Assembly: GCF_001936595.1 (NCBI RefSeq)
Contig: NZ_MLBG01000012.1
Location: 1 to 64,000, forward strand
From: Desulfovibrio sp. DV
GTDB taxonomy: Bacteria; Desulfobacterota; Desulfovibrionia; Desulfovibrionales; Desulfovibrionaceae
Direction: 5' to 3'
DNA: 64,000 nt
Positions 27,621-35,278 of this stretch are shown here, piece by piece; the stretch's first letter is position 1, and each line of letters starts with the position of its first letter. The position numbers and the translations under genes are program-made. Below the pieces are notes generated by a model. The model saw nothing but the letters and a program-made list of their open reading frames with translations, had not been told where the DNA came from and did not search any database.

Positions 27621-27805
27621 ACCGCCGGGACGCTCCCCCGGACCCTGCCGCCGGGACGCTGTCCCGGACCCTGCCGGGGCGCTGCCCCGGACCCTGCCAG
27701 GACGCTGTCCTGGACCTGCCGGGGGGGATCATCCCCCCCGGACCCCCTGGATGGGGGCGCATGGTGCGGACGGGGTAAGGGACCGGGAAGGGCGCGGAGG
27801 CGCGG
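27621..27805 (+). repeat. 3'-UTR hairpin repeat composite after the tupA-like gene
   Basis: Four short hairpins in tandem, each of the form CCGGGACGCTGTCCCGG with variable arms, run from 27621 to 27717. A GGGGGGGATCATCCCCCCC hairpin and a conserved tail follow. Positions 27718-27805 match 319-408 in inverted orientation almost exactly. Confidence 0.8.
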
Positions 27806-27960
27806 AAAGACAGTCAACGGCGGGATAGCCCGGGTGGACAAGGCTCCATTGAAAATCCGCTGGAATTTGGCAAAGCGCTGTGTCGTTTTGCCCTGGAAAA
27901 CCTGCAAGCGGGCAAGGCAGACCGGGGTTGGCCCACGCCTATCCGGTCGCTCTTTCTCCA
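27806..27960. other. Unassigned spacer between repeat blocks
   Basis: No credible gene. The stretch links the composite repeat to hairpins A and B. An ORF crossing it on the plus strand is a GC-rich shadow. Confidence 0.5.
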
Positions 27961-27963
27961 ACG

Positions 27964-28026
27964 AAATGCGGCCGAAGGATCTGGCACAAGGCTTTGCTTG
28001 CGCCAGATCCTTCGGCCGCTGGCGAG
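27964..28026. repeat. Long perfect hairpin A (right copy)
   Basis: An 18-bp perfect inverted repeat (27968-27985 with 28002-28019) contains a further CAAG/CTTG pairing around the loop GCTTTG. Flanks AAATGCG and CGCTGGCGAG equal those of the left copy (59-104, read on the minus strand), and the loop shares GGCTTTG. The stem arms are unrelated in sequence but both pair perfectly. Confidence 0.78.
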
Positions 28027-28028
28027 GT

Positions 28029-28099
28029 GGGTGTTGGAATTGGGGGCGATGTGTCTGGCGCGCCAGCGCCGGGCGCATCGGCCCCCAATTCCAACACCC
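28029..28099. repeat. Long perfect hairpin B (right copy)
   Basis: A 19-bp perfect inverted repeat (28029-28047 with 28081-28099) has inner CGATG/CATCG pairing and a central CTGGCGCGCCAG palindrome. The TTGGAATTGGGG arm resembles the left hairpin B arm. Confidence 0.78.
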
Positions 28100-28150
28100 A
28101 TTCTCTCACGCTCACGCGAACCGGCCTTGCCGCCACCCGCTTCCCCCATT

Positions 28151-28189
28151 CAGGGGTCCGGGGGGGTGACCCCCCGGCCGCCGGAGGCA
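28151..28189 (-). repeat. 3'-UTR hairpin repeat after the acidic repeat protein gene
   Basis: On the minus strand, after the stop codon and a purine-rich tract, TGCCTCCGGCGGCC leads into a C7/G7-type hairpin. This is the G-run variant of the family. Confidence 0.75.
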
Positions 28190-28253
28190 TCTTCTCTTCT
28201 CTTGTCTTCTTCTATCTCTTCACTTCTCTTTTCATCTCTTCTCTCAACGCAAC

Positions 28254-30281
28254 TTACCCTTCAAACTCCTGCAACAGGGCTGCGATCTCTTCGCGGATGA
28301 CGGCGGCTGCCGCTTTCGGCACGGTGCGTTCCATTTCGGCGGCCATCTCGGCGGTCAAGTCGCTGCGCAGCTTGTTGAGGGCGGCGTCGAGGTCGCCGGG
28401 TGTCAGGCGGGCGTCGAGTCCGTCCAGGGCTTTCTGGGCATCGGCTTTGGCCTGGGCGGCGGTTTCGGCGGCGTCTTTGAGGGCCTTGGGATCGGCGGCG
28501 TCGGCGAGCAGGCTGGCACGCAGTTTTTCGGCCAGTGCTTCGGGGTCGATGCGGTCGGTTTCCAGGGTTTCGATGCGCGAGCTCAGGGCTTCGCCCAGGC
28601 TTTCGATCTCGCCGCGGGCAGTTGTGGCGGCGGTCTGGAGTTGTGCCTCAAGGCTGGCGGTCAGGTCGTCGGCCAGGGTGGTGCGCAGTTTTTCGGCCAG
28701 CGTATCGGGGTCGATGCGGTCTGTTTCCAGGGCTTCGATGCGGCCGGCCAGGGTATCGAGGCCGTCGCTGGCGGTTTGCAGGCGTTCGGCCAGATCGTCG
28801 GCCAGGGTTTCGCGCAGGCTGTCCAGGGCTTCGGTGAGGCGTTTGGCGGTGACGAAATCATCGGGGTCCGGCAGTTCCCGGCGCACTTCGGCGATGCGGG
28901 TTTCCATGTTCTGGGCGAAGTCTTCGAACTGGATGTGTCGTCCCTGGGACAGGGCTTCCAGGCGGGTGACGGCTTCGCGCAGGCTGTCCAGGGCGCCGGT
29001 CACGTCGTCGTTGCGGGCCAGGTCGCTGGTGGCCGGCAGTTCGCTTCGCAGGGCGTCGAGGTGTTCGGCCAGGGTGGTGTGCAGTTCTTCGAGGATTCCG
29101 GCCTTGAGGTCGCCCAGGTCCGGGGCCGTGCTGTGGCTGGCGAGGAGGGTTTCCAGGCGCAGGGCCAGGGCTCCTTCGAGCCGGGCGGCCAGGGCCACGG
29201 CCAGGGTGTTCTCGTCCGGGACCTCGGGAATGGCGTCGAGGCGTTGGCCGAGGTCGGCGGTGGCGGCTTCCAGGGCGGCCAGGCGCAGGGCCAGGGCCTG
29301 GTCGGAGCCGGTCTGGGCCTCGGATTGGGCCTGGGGAGCCTTGGACGAGTCGATGAGGGTGTCGAGTGCCCCGAGGTCGATGCCGCCGACCGAGGGGCCG
29401 TTGTCGGCTCTGGCGGTGGCGGCGACGGCCATGGCGGCCAGCGGCACGGCTGCGGCGGCCATGGCTGCGGCCGGGATGCCGGCATCGTCTTGTGCTTCGG
29501 CGAGTTCGGGGGCGGCGGCAGCTTCTGCCATGTCTGCCCTATCGGGCAGGCCGACATCCGGGGAGTCGGGCAATGTGCCGAGCAGGTCGGGCATGGCTGT
29601 GTCGTTGGCGTCGGGTTCGGCCAGCAGGGCGTCGAGGTCGGCGTCGGACACGCCCGAGTCGGCGTCGTCATCGGTTTCGGTGAGGACGGCGGCGATGGCT
29701 TCGGGTGTTTGCTGCTCCGGGCTGTCCGGGGTGGCGTCGGATTTTTCTTCGAGGTCGCTGAAATCGAGGGCATCGAAGCTGTCGGCAGCGTCTTTGGCCT
29801 TGGGGGTGTCGTCGAGGCCCAGGTCATCGAAGCTGACGTCGGAAATATCCAGGGCGTCGTCGTCCGCAGCGGCGGGGGCGGCGGCCTTGGCGGGGGCGGC
29901 GGGCTTGTCGTCGTCGAAATCAAGCTCGCCCGGGCCGGCGCTGTCGGGTTCGTCGAGGCCAAGGCCCGTGAGGTCCATGATGTCGTCGTCGTCGGCAGCG
30001 CCCGCAGCGGCGGGTTTGGCGTCGTCGTCGGCCACTTCGAAGCCGGCCAGATCGAACAGGTCGTCGTCGGCCTCGGCATCGGCCGTGGCGGCCGGTGCAG
30101 CCGGTGCGGATTTGGCGGGCATGGGTTCGGCGTCGCCGAAGAGGTCGTCGAGTTCCTGTTCGAAGCTCATGTCGACGTCATTGTCGCCGGCCGTGCTTTT
30201 GGTGTCGGTTCCCTCTTCCACGAAGTCGGTGAGGTCGATGATGTCGTCGTCGGTGTCGGGAAGGGGTTTGTCGGTCGCCAT
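28254..30281 (-). CDS. Acidic repeat and coiled-coil protein of unknown function
   Basis: The 675-aa soluble protein has two parts. Residues 1-200 carry at least four short acidic linear motifs of the form DDD(I/L)xDL(T/A)xF, for example DDDIIDLTDF, DDDLFDLAGF and DDDIMDLTGLGL, spaced by Ala/Pro-rich linkers. Residues 300-660 are predicted coiled coil with repeated units such as LETDRIDPDTLAEKLRTTL and LETDRIDPEALAEKLRASL. No signal peptide. Recurrent short motifs on a long rod suggest a multivalent scaffold. It lies upstream of the cytochrome c3 gene in the opposite reading order, with no obvious functional link. Confidence 0.75.
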   Translation of the reverse strand: MATDKPLPDTDDDIIDLTDFVEEGTDTKSTAGDNDVDMSFEQELDDLFGDAEPMPAKSAPAAPAATADAEADDDLFDLAGFEVADDDAKPAAAGAADDDDIMDLTGLGLDEPDSAGPGELDFDDDKPAAPAKAAAPAAADDDALDISDVSFDDLGLDDTPKAKDAADSFDALDFSDLEEKSDATPDSPEQQTPEAIAAVLTETDDDADSGVSDADLDALLAEPDANDTAMPDLLGTLPDSPDVGLPDRADMAEAAAAPELAEAQDDAGIPAAAMAAAAVPLAAMAVAATARADNGPSVGGIDLGALDTLIDSSKAPQAQSEAQTGSDQALALRLAALEAATADLGQRLDAIPEVPDENTLAVALAARLEGALALRLETLLASHSTAPDLGDLKAGILEELHTTLAEHLDALRSELPATSDLARNDDVTGALDSLREAVTRLEALSQGRHIQFEDFAQNMETRIAEVRRELPDPDDFVTAKRLTEALDSLRETLADDLAERLQTASDGLDTLAGRIEALETDRIDPDTLAEKLRTTLADDLTASLEAQLQTAATTARGEIESLGEALSSRIETLETDRIDPEALAEKLRASLLADAADPKALKDAAETAAQAKADAQKALDGLDARLTPGDLDAALNKLRSDLTAEMAAEMERTVPKAAAAVIREEIAALLQEFEG

Positions 30282-30319
30282 GGGATACCTCGGCCGTTAG
30301 GCGTCAATGGGGGGCGCAA

Positions 30320-30342
30320 GGCCGGGGGATAGGCCCCCGGCC
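30320..30342 (-). terminator. Hairpin behind the cytochrome c3 gene
   Basis: GGCCGGGGG and CCCCCGGCC arms close a 5-base loop, 17 bases after the stop codon. No T-run, so termination efficiency is uncertain. Resembles the G-run variant of the 3'-UTR family. Confidence 0.55.
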
Positions 30343-30358
30343 TGCACCGTCGTGGAGT

Positions 30359-30748
30359 TTAGGCGCCTTCCTTCTTGGGATGGCATTCAGGGCACTTGGT
30401 GGGGCCCTTGGCTTCCTTCTTGTGGCAGCCGACGCAGCTCTTTTCGCTCTTCATGTCATGGAAGGCACGGTAGAACGATTTGTCGCTGGTCTTGTCCTTG
30501 GGATCGGTGCTGTCATGGCAGCCGGCCGAAGCGCACTTCTGCGAGGCTTCACCTTTGTGGTGGCAGACTTTGCAGTCGACCTTGGCGTGGCCTTTGTGGG
30601 AAAACTTCACCGGGGCCTGGGTGGCGGTCATGCCCTCGGGGGCCTTGACGATGCCATCAGCCGGAGCATCCACGGCCTGCACGACGGGCAGACCCACGAA
30701 GCCCACCAACGCTGCGCACATGACACACGATAACAACGCTTTTCTCAT
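30359..30748 (-). CDS. Periplasmic tetraheme cytochrome c3
   Basis: The 129-aa precursor has a signal peptide (about 1-25) and four heme sites: CKVCH, CASAGCH (CX4CH), CVGCH and CPECH. His residues near FSHKGH and FHDM can serve as sixth ligands. A CX2CH rather than CX4CH fourth site resembles the Desulfomicrobium norvegicum-type c3. It accepts electrons from periplasmic hydrogenase or formate dehydrogenase and passes them to membrane complexes. GGAGG is 8 bases before ATG 30748. Strong taxonomic marker for sulfate reducers. Confidence 0.95.
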   Translation of the reverse strand: MRKALLSCVMCAALVGFVGLPVVQAVDAPADGIVKAPEGMTATQAPVKFSHKGHAKVDCKVCHHKGEASQKCASAGCHDSTDPKDKTSDKSFYRAFHDMKSEKSCVGCHKKEAKGPTKCPECHPKKEGA

Positions 30749-30867
30749 CCCTCACACCTCCTTCCAAGAATAATTTTTCACTTAGAGGGTGTACGGCCAG
30801 CCCGGACAGCCTGTCAAGGTGTACCGTCCGGATAAGACGGTACATTCCGCCCTGTTGCAGTGGGAAA

Positions 30868-31611
30868 TCACTGCCCCAGGTCGTACTTGCCGGCATAGCC
30901 GCGCGGCGTCAGGATGCGGCCGGCGGCCATGCGGCTGGCGCTGTTGCCGACAATGACCAGGGTGAGCATGTCGGCCCAGGCGGGGTCGGCTTCGGCCAGC
31001 GGGGTGACGCGGATTTTCTGGTCCGGGCGAAAGGCGCTTTTGACCATGCCGACGGGTGTTTCGGGGCTGCGGTGGCGGGCGGCGCAGGCCAGGGCGGCGG
31101 GCAGGTGGCCGGTGCGCCGGCGCGAGCGCGGATTGTAGAGGGCAACGACGAAATCGGCGGCAAAGACGGCTTCCAGGCGTTGTTCGATGACCGGCCAGGG
31201 AGTGAGCAGGTCGGAGAGGCTTATGACGGCGAAATCGTGGGTGAGCGGCGCGCCGAGCAGGGCGGCTGCGGCGCACACGGCCGGGATGCCCGGCACCACG
31301 GTAAAGGTGACATGCCCGTCCAGGCCAAGGGCGGCCAGCATTTCCAGGGCCAGTCCGGCCATTCCGTAGACCCCGGCGTCGCCGCTGGAGACGAGCACCA
31401 CCCGGCGGCCTTCGGCGGCGGCTTCCAGGGCGGCGCGGCAGCGGGCCACTTCATGGGTCATGCCGGTGGCGGCCACGGTCTTGCCGGCCAGAAGCGGCGG
31501 CGGCACGAGTTGGATATAGGCGGTGTAGCCGACCACCATGTCGGCCTCCTGCAGGGCCGTCTGGGCCATGGGGGCCAGGAGGGAGGGGTCGCCGGGGCCA
31601 AGGCCCACCAC
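30868..31611 (-). CDS. cobJ: Precorrin-3B / cobalt-factor III C17-methyltransferase (CobJ/CbiH)
   Basis: The 247-aa SAM-dependent methyltransferase of the corrin ring-contraction step has VVGLGPGDPSLL at the N-terminus, VSSGDAGVYGMAG, VPGIPAVCAAAALLGAPLTHDF and ALYNPRS. The start is placed at GTG 31611 or 31608, just past the cbiG stop, because the conserved domain begins there; a longer frame reaches 31713 inside cbiG. The gene pair cbiG-cobJ is translationally coupled. Confidence 0.9.
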   Translation of the reverse strand: MVGLGPGDPSLLAPMAQTALQEADMVVGYTAYIQLVPPPLLAGKTVAATGMTHEVARCRAALEAAAEGRRVVLVSSGDAGVYGMAGLALEMLAALGLDGHVTFTVVPGIPAVCAAAALLGAPLTHDFAVISLSDLLTPWPVIEQRLEAVFAADFVVALYNPRSRRRTGHLPAALACAARHRSPETPVGMVKSAFRPDQKIRVTPLAEADPAWADMLTLVIVGNSASRMAAGRILTPRGYAGKYDLGQ

Positions 31612-31613
31612 GG

Positions 31614-32648
31614 TCAGCGCGCCAGGGCGATGGCTACCGTGGAAAAGCCGGTCCTTGTTTTCGGGGCCAGCAGTCTGCCTCCCCCCGTCGCCAGTATTGC
31701 CGCGGCCTCGCATACGCTGCCAACTCCCATGTGTTTGGCCACCACCGCCGAGGGGTGGGGCACGCTGACGCCGGCCAGTTGGCCGGCACTGAAAAATTGG
31801 ATGTCCAGGCCAAGGGTCCGGGCCGCTTCCAGGAGGCCGGCCTCATCGCGCTTGGCCTCGATGCTGGCCAGGGCGGCGAGGCTCCCCGGGGCCAGTCGGT
31901 GTTCCCGGCAGACGTGGTCGAGCAGGGACAGGATGTCGGCGGCCGGGGTTCCCCGGCGGCAGCCCACGCCGGCCGTCAGCACCCGGGGACGCAGGAACAG
32001 GCGCGTTGGCGTGGCCTCTCCGGTGCGCCAGTCCACAAGGACCAGGGGCGTATCCGGGGCAACCTGTTCCGGGGCGGCCACCCACTCGAAAGAGTTGAGC
32101 GTCCTGGCGTCTGGAACGGTAAAAAGGCCCAGGGGATCGAAGACGGCCACGGGCTGGCCGGCGGCCAGGGCGGCGTTGATCCGGCGGGTGGCCACGGGGT
32201 TGTCCAGGCCAAGGCCCAGGTCCCGGGCCAGCAGTTCGATGGCCGGAGCGCCGGCGGCATCGGTCGCCGTGGTGATGACCGGCACGGCCCCGGTCAGGTC
32301 GGCCACGCGCCGGGCCAGATCGTTGGCTCCGCCCAGATGGCCCGAGAGCAGGCTTATCGCGAAATGGCCCGTATCGTCCAGGCAGACGACGGCCGGATCG
32401 GATGTCTTGTCGCGGACATGGGGGGCGATGGAGCGTACGGCGATGCCGCAGGCGCAGATGAAGATGTGGGCGCGGTGCCGGGCAAAGGCCTCGGCCACAA
32501 GGGGCGCCAGCGCGGCAAACGGCCTGGCGTCCGGGACGGCCAGCCGGGCCAGGGCATAGAGCCGGGCCGGGAGGGCGGCGGCGAGCCTGCTGCCCAGGGC
32601 GGCCCCTTTTTCGGTGACGGCGTAAATGGCGATGTCGGGAGTGGTCAT
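31614..32648 (-). CDS. cbiG: Cobalt-precorrin-5A hydrolase CbiG
   Basis: The 344-aa enzyme opens the delta-lactone of cobalt-precorrin-5A in anaerobic cobalamin synthesis. Conserved stretches are ICACGIAVRSIAPH, LSGHLGGANDLAR and the C-terminal CbiG_C block GVGCRRGTPAADI with SVPHPSAVV. It precedes cobJ with the stop and start nearly touching. No cobalamin riboswitch is visible upstream (32649-32746). Confidence 0.94.
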   Translation of the reverse strand: MTTPDIAIYAVTEKGAALGSRLAAALPARLYALARLAVPDARPFAALAPLVAEAFARHRAHIFICACGIAVRSIAPHVRDKTSDPAVVCLDDTGHFAISLLSGHLGGANDLARRVADLTGAVPVITTATDAAGAPAIELLARDLGLGLDNPVATRRINAALAAGQPVAVFDPLGLFTVPDARTLNSFEWVAAPEQVAPDTPLVLVDWRTGEATPTRLFLRPRVLTAGVGCRRGTPAADILSLLDHVCREHRLAPGSLAALASIEAKRDEAGLLEAARTLGLDIQFFSAGQLAGVSVPHPSAVVAKHMGVGSVCEAAAILATGGGRLLAPKTRTGFSTVAIALAR

Positions 32649-32746
32649 GCGGAAAGCAGCATAGGCTATTTTCGCGTCGGACTAAAGAAGGGATCCCGGG
32701 CCGCCGATAAGCCTTGTGATACGGAGCGGACCGACAGGAGCAGGCC

Positions 32747-33178
32747 ATGATCGATGCGGTGGACAGCGGCGGCTACGGAGTACTTGGGCTGTATGCGGCC
32801 CAGGCTCCGGTCGTGCCCGAAGCGCCGCCAACGCCGCCGGCCAGCAGTCCTGCCGCCGAACCGGCCCGGGCCTCCCAGGGCGTGCAACCCATCCAGAACC
32901 AGGGCAGCGCCCCGGTTTCGCCGTCCGAGCCCGGTGCGGACGGATCGGCCACGTCCGGGCGCGATTTCGGGGACAGCGGCCAGGGGCTGGCCCGCCAGGC
33001 TGTCGTGCTGACCTCCCTGGCGGCTGCGGGAGCGACTTCGGGGGCGGCCGCCACCGGCTCGGCCACGGCCTCCGGGCCGGCAACCGGCCGGGCGCTTCGG
33101 GCCTATGACCGGGCCGGAGCCGCGACAACTGCCGGCGGCAGCGGCCGCACCGGCATCATGGTGGCCCGCCGGGCCTGA
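32747..33178 (+). CDS. Small Ala/Pro/Gly-rich hypothetical protein
   Basis: The 143-aa protein has a short conserved-looking N-terminus (GGYGVLGLYAAQ) and a low-complexity Ala/Ser/Pro/Thr body. AGGAG is 8 bases before ATG 32747, supporting translation. No signal peptide or membrane segment. Not recognised. Confidence 0.55.
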   Translation: MIDAVDSGGYGVLGLYAAQAPVVPEAPPTPPASSPAAEPARASQGVQPIQNQGSAPVSPSEPGADGSATSGRDFGDSGQGLARQAVVLTSLAAAGATSGAAATGSATASGPATGRALRAYDRAGAATTAGGSGRTGIMVARRA

Positions 33179-33227
33179 GGCCACAGCCCGCCTTTCCTTG
33201 CGCAGCTGTTGCGTCTCGACTTGGTCA

Positions 33228-33296
33228 CGCACCCGGCAACTCAAACTTCGCCCAGGTGGGATTCCAAAGGGCTCAGCCCTTTGGCCGCCGGAGGCA
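33228..33296 (-). repeat. 3'-UTR hairpin repeat after the J-domain gene
   Basis: On the minus strand it reads TGCCTCCGGCGGCC, then CCAAAGGG-CTGAG-CCCTTTGG (33264-33284), then AATCCCACCTGGG and the start of the AGTTTGA module. It lies 66 bases after the stop of the J-domain gene. Confidence 0.85.
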
Positions 33297-33361
33297 CTCT
33301 TTCTCTTCTCTCACTCCCCCGGCCGCCGGAGGCCTTGCCCCGATACACGAGTGAAAAAGGG

Positions 33362-34462
33362 CTAAACAGCCCAGGCAGTGGCGGTGCGTCGGCCGGCAGA
33401 GAAGCGCATGGCCAGTTCGTAGGCCACGTTGACGTCTTTCATGGCTTCTTCGTCGCCGCCGAGATCGGGGTGGTGGATCCGGGCCATGTGGCGGTAGGCG
33501 TTTTTGATCTCATCGACCGAGCAGGGATAATCCAGGCACAGGATATCGTAGGCGCACTTGAGATTCATGCCGTTTTTACGGGCCATTTCCCGGGCCCGGT
33601 ACTGCCGGTCGCGGTCCGGGCGAAACCCTTCGGCCGTGCGTTCGGGCCGGGGCCGGGCATGGGGCCGCGAGGCTCCGGCCGTCTGCTGGCCCGACTGCGC
33701 CGATGCCCGGCCGTTGCCGGCCGCTCCGGCGGTGTTCCCGGTCCGGCCAAAGGCTCCGGAAGCCTGGCCCGGTCCGGCCGTTGTTTTCGACTGCGTTCCG
33801 GCGCTGCCCCCGGCCGTGGCGCGGGACTGGGCTCCGGCGCTGCGCGAATCGGCTTCAGGGCCGGCCGTCCTGGCCCGGAAGGTCGCCTCCGGACGCGGGC
33901 GTTCCCGGTGGGTCCCGGTATGGCTGCTGTGGGCGCGGAAGGTGGATTGGCCGGGCCGGGCCGAGCCGGTGTGGCTGGCGCGGGCCTTGTCTTCGCCGGC
34001 AGCGGCCTGCCCGGCGCCGGGGCGCTGCTGGGCTCCGGCCGAGGCCTGGGCGCTGCCGGCCGAGCCCGGCCCGGCTGTCGGGCCTTTGGCTTCGGCGTGG
34101 GGACGGGCCTTGAAGCGGTTGCGTTCAAAGGCACCGGCCGCGGCCGACGGTCCGGCCGGTCCCTGGGCCTGGGTCCGGGAGGTCCGGTCCGAGGCGCCGG
34201 GCGGCGGCGTGGCCTGCTGGCTGCGAAAGCGGGTGTCGCGGGTGGTGGTGAAGCGGGAGCCGGCGGCCTCGGTCCGGCCGGCAGAGGCGGCGGAACCGTT
34301 TCGGGCCGTGCGCAGATTTTTGAGAACTTCCTGTAAATGAACGAGAATTTCCTGCAAGAGGACGCGGGTCCGGTTGAGCTGCACCTCCAGGGCCTGCCAG
34401 TCGGCTACGCCGCTGCCGGCCTTGGCCCCGTAAGCGCCTTGTCCCTGGGCGTGTCTAGGCAT
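33362..34462 (-). CDS. Protein with C-terminal J domain and disordered N-terminal region
   Basis: The 366-aa protein has an N-terminal helical segment (about 18-55; VQLNRTRVLLQEILVHLQEV), about 220 residues of Ala/Gly/Thr/Arg-rich low complexity, and a C-terminal J domain (about 300-360) with YDILCLDYPCSVDEIKNAYR and an intact HPD in IHHPDLGG. J domains stimulate Hsp70 ATPase. The usual bacterial DnaJ has its J domain at the N-terminus. Start uncertain: ATG 34462 is preferred, 34513 and 34519 possible. Confidence 0.8.
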   Translation of the reverse strand: MPRHAQGQGAYGAKAGSGVADWQALEVQLNRTRVLLQEILVHLQEVLKNLRTARNGSAASAGRTEAAGSRFTTTRDTRFRSQQATPPPGASDRTSRTQAQGPAGPSAAAGAFERNRFKARPHAEAKGPTAGPGSAGSAQASAGAQQRPGAGQAAAGEDKARASHTGSARPGQSTFRAHSSHTGTHRERPRPEATFRARTAGPEADSRSAGAQSRATAGGSAGTQSKTTAGPGQASGAFGRTGNTAGAAGNGRASAQSGQQTAGASRPHARPRPERTAEGFRPDRDRQYRAREMARKNGMNLKCAYDILCLDYPCSVDEIKNAYRHMARIHHPDLGGDEEAMKDVNVAYELAMRFSAGRRTATAWAV

Positions 34463-34745
34463 GGAAGGGTTCCCACGCGTCCCGACCATGGCCGAAGACA
34501 GGTCCGGGGGCATGGCCAAAGGCTATGCAATGCGCTGGTATTGCAGATTTTTTTCGTAACAAAACAACACCTTCCCTTACCATATCTACGCAATAGGCAC
34601 CGCTGTGGCAAGGCGAATTTCCGGCAGCGAAAGCCGGGCAAGCCCCCTAGTGACAGAGCCGCCGGTTTTGATGTACTGTGCAGCGCGATACGTTGATTCG
34701 TTGACACGCCCGCCGTCATATCAGGCAGGCAACCCGAGGACGCCC

Positions 34746-35213
34746 ATGAAACCGACCGATGCCGAAGTTGCCAAGCCCTTTGTCGATGCCACCAGGCATG
34801 TTTTGACCATGATGGCCCAACTCGACCCCAAACCGGGCAAACCTTATGTCAAAAAAGCGTCGGCCGCTGCCGGCGACGTTTCTGCCGTCGTTGGCCTGAC
34901 AGGCGACCGCAACGGCAGTATCTCTATCAGCTTCTCCAAGAAATGTGCCATTGCCGTGGTCAAGAACATGCTTGGCGACGATATTGCCGACATCATCCAG
35001 GATGCCAAAGACGCCGTGGGCGAAATCACCAACATGATTTCCGGGCAGGCCCGGGCAGGACTCAGCCAGCTTGGACTGAACCTGTCCTCGTCCACGCCCA
35101 CCGTCATTTTCGGCGACAACCACACCATCAGCCACATCACCTCCGGTCCTGTGGTGGCTATTCCGTTTTCCACCGAGTATGGGGATTTCACTCTGGAGTT
35201 TTGCTTCGAGTGA
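34746..35213 (+). CDS. CheX-type chemotaxis phosphatase
   Basis: The 155-aa protein is CheX-like, with VGLTGDRNGSISISF, ML-GDD and the phosphatase helix DAVGEITNMISGQARAGL (E-x2-N). ATG 34746 follows GAGGA. No chemotaxis genes adjoin it. CheX proteins dephosphorylate CheY and can replace CheZ; this gives the window two CheC/CheX-type phosphatases. Confidence 0.88.
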   Translation: MKPTDAEVAKPFVDATRHVLTMMAQLDPKPGKPYVKKASAAAGDVSAVVGLTGDRNGSISISFSKKCAIAVVKNMLGDDIADIIQDAKDAVGEITNMISGQARAGLSQLGLNLSSSTPTVIFGDNHTISHITSGPVVAIPFSTEYGDFTLEFCFE

Positions 35214-35278
35214 TCTGCCGCGCCACCAGCCGATCCCGGGGGCTTCGCCCGTCCGGAATCGCGCCAGGGACCGCCGCC

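Noticed and set aside
27621-27717. CRISPR-like tandem array
   Set aside because: Units are self-complementary and contiguous, with no unique spacers and no cas genes.
28641-30332. 563-codon plus-strand frame opposite the acidic repeat protein (and an 806-codon frame at 27880-30300)
   Set aside because: Gly/Ala/Ser/Arg-rich shadow frames of a GC-rich gene, without ribosome sites or domain-like sequence.
32649-32746. Cobalamin riboswitch before cbiG
   Set aside because: No B12-box-like sequence or multi-stem structure could be recognised in the short divergent gap.
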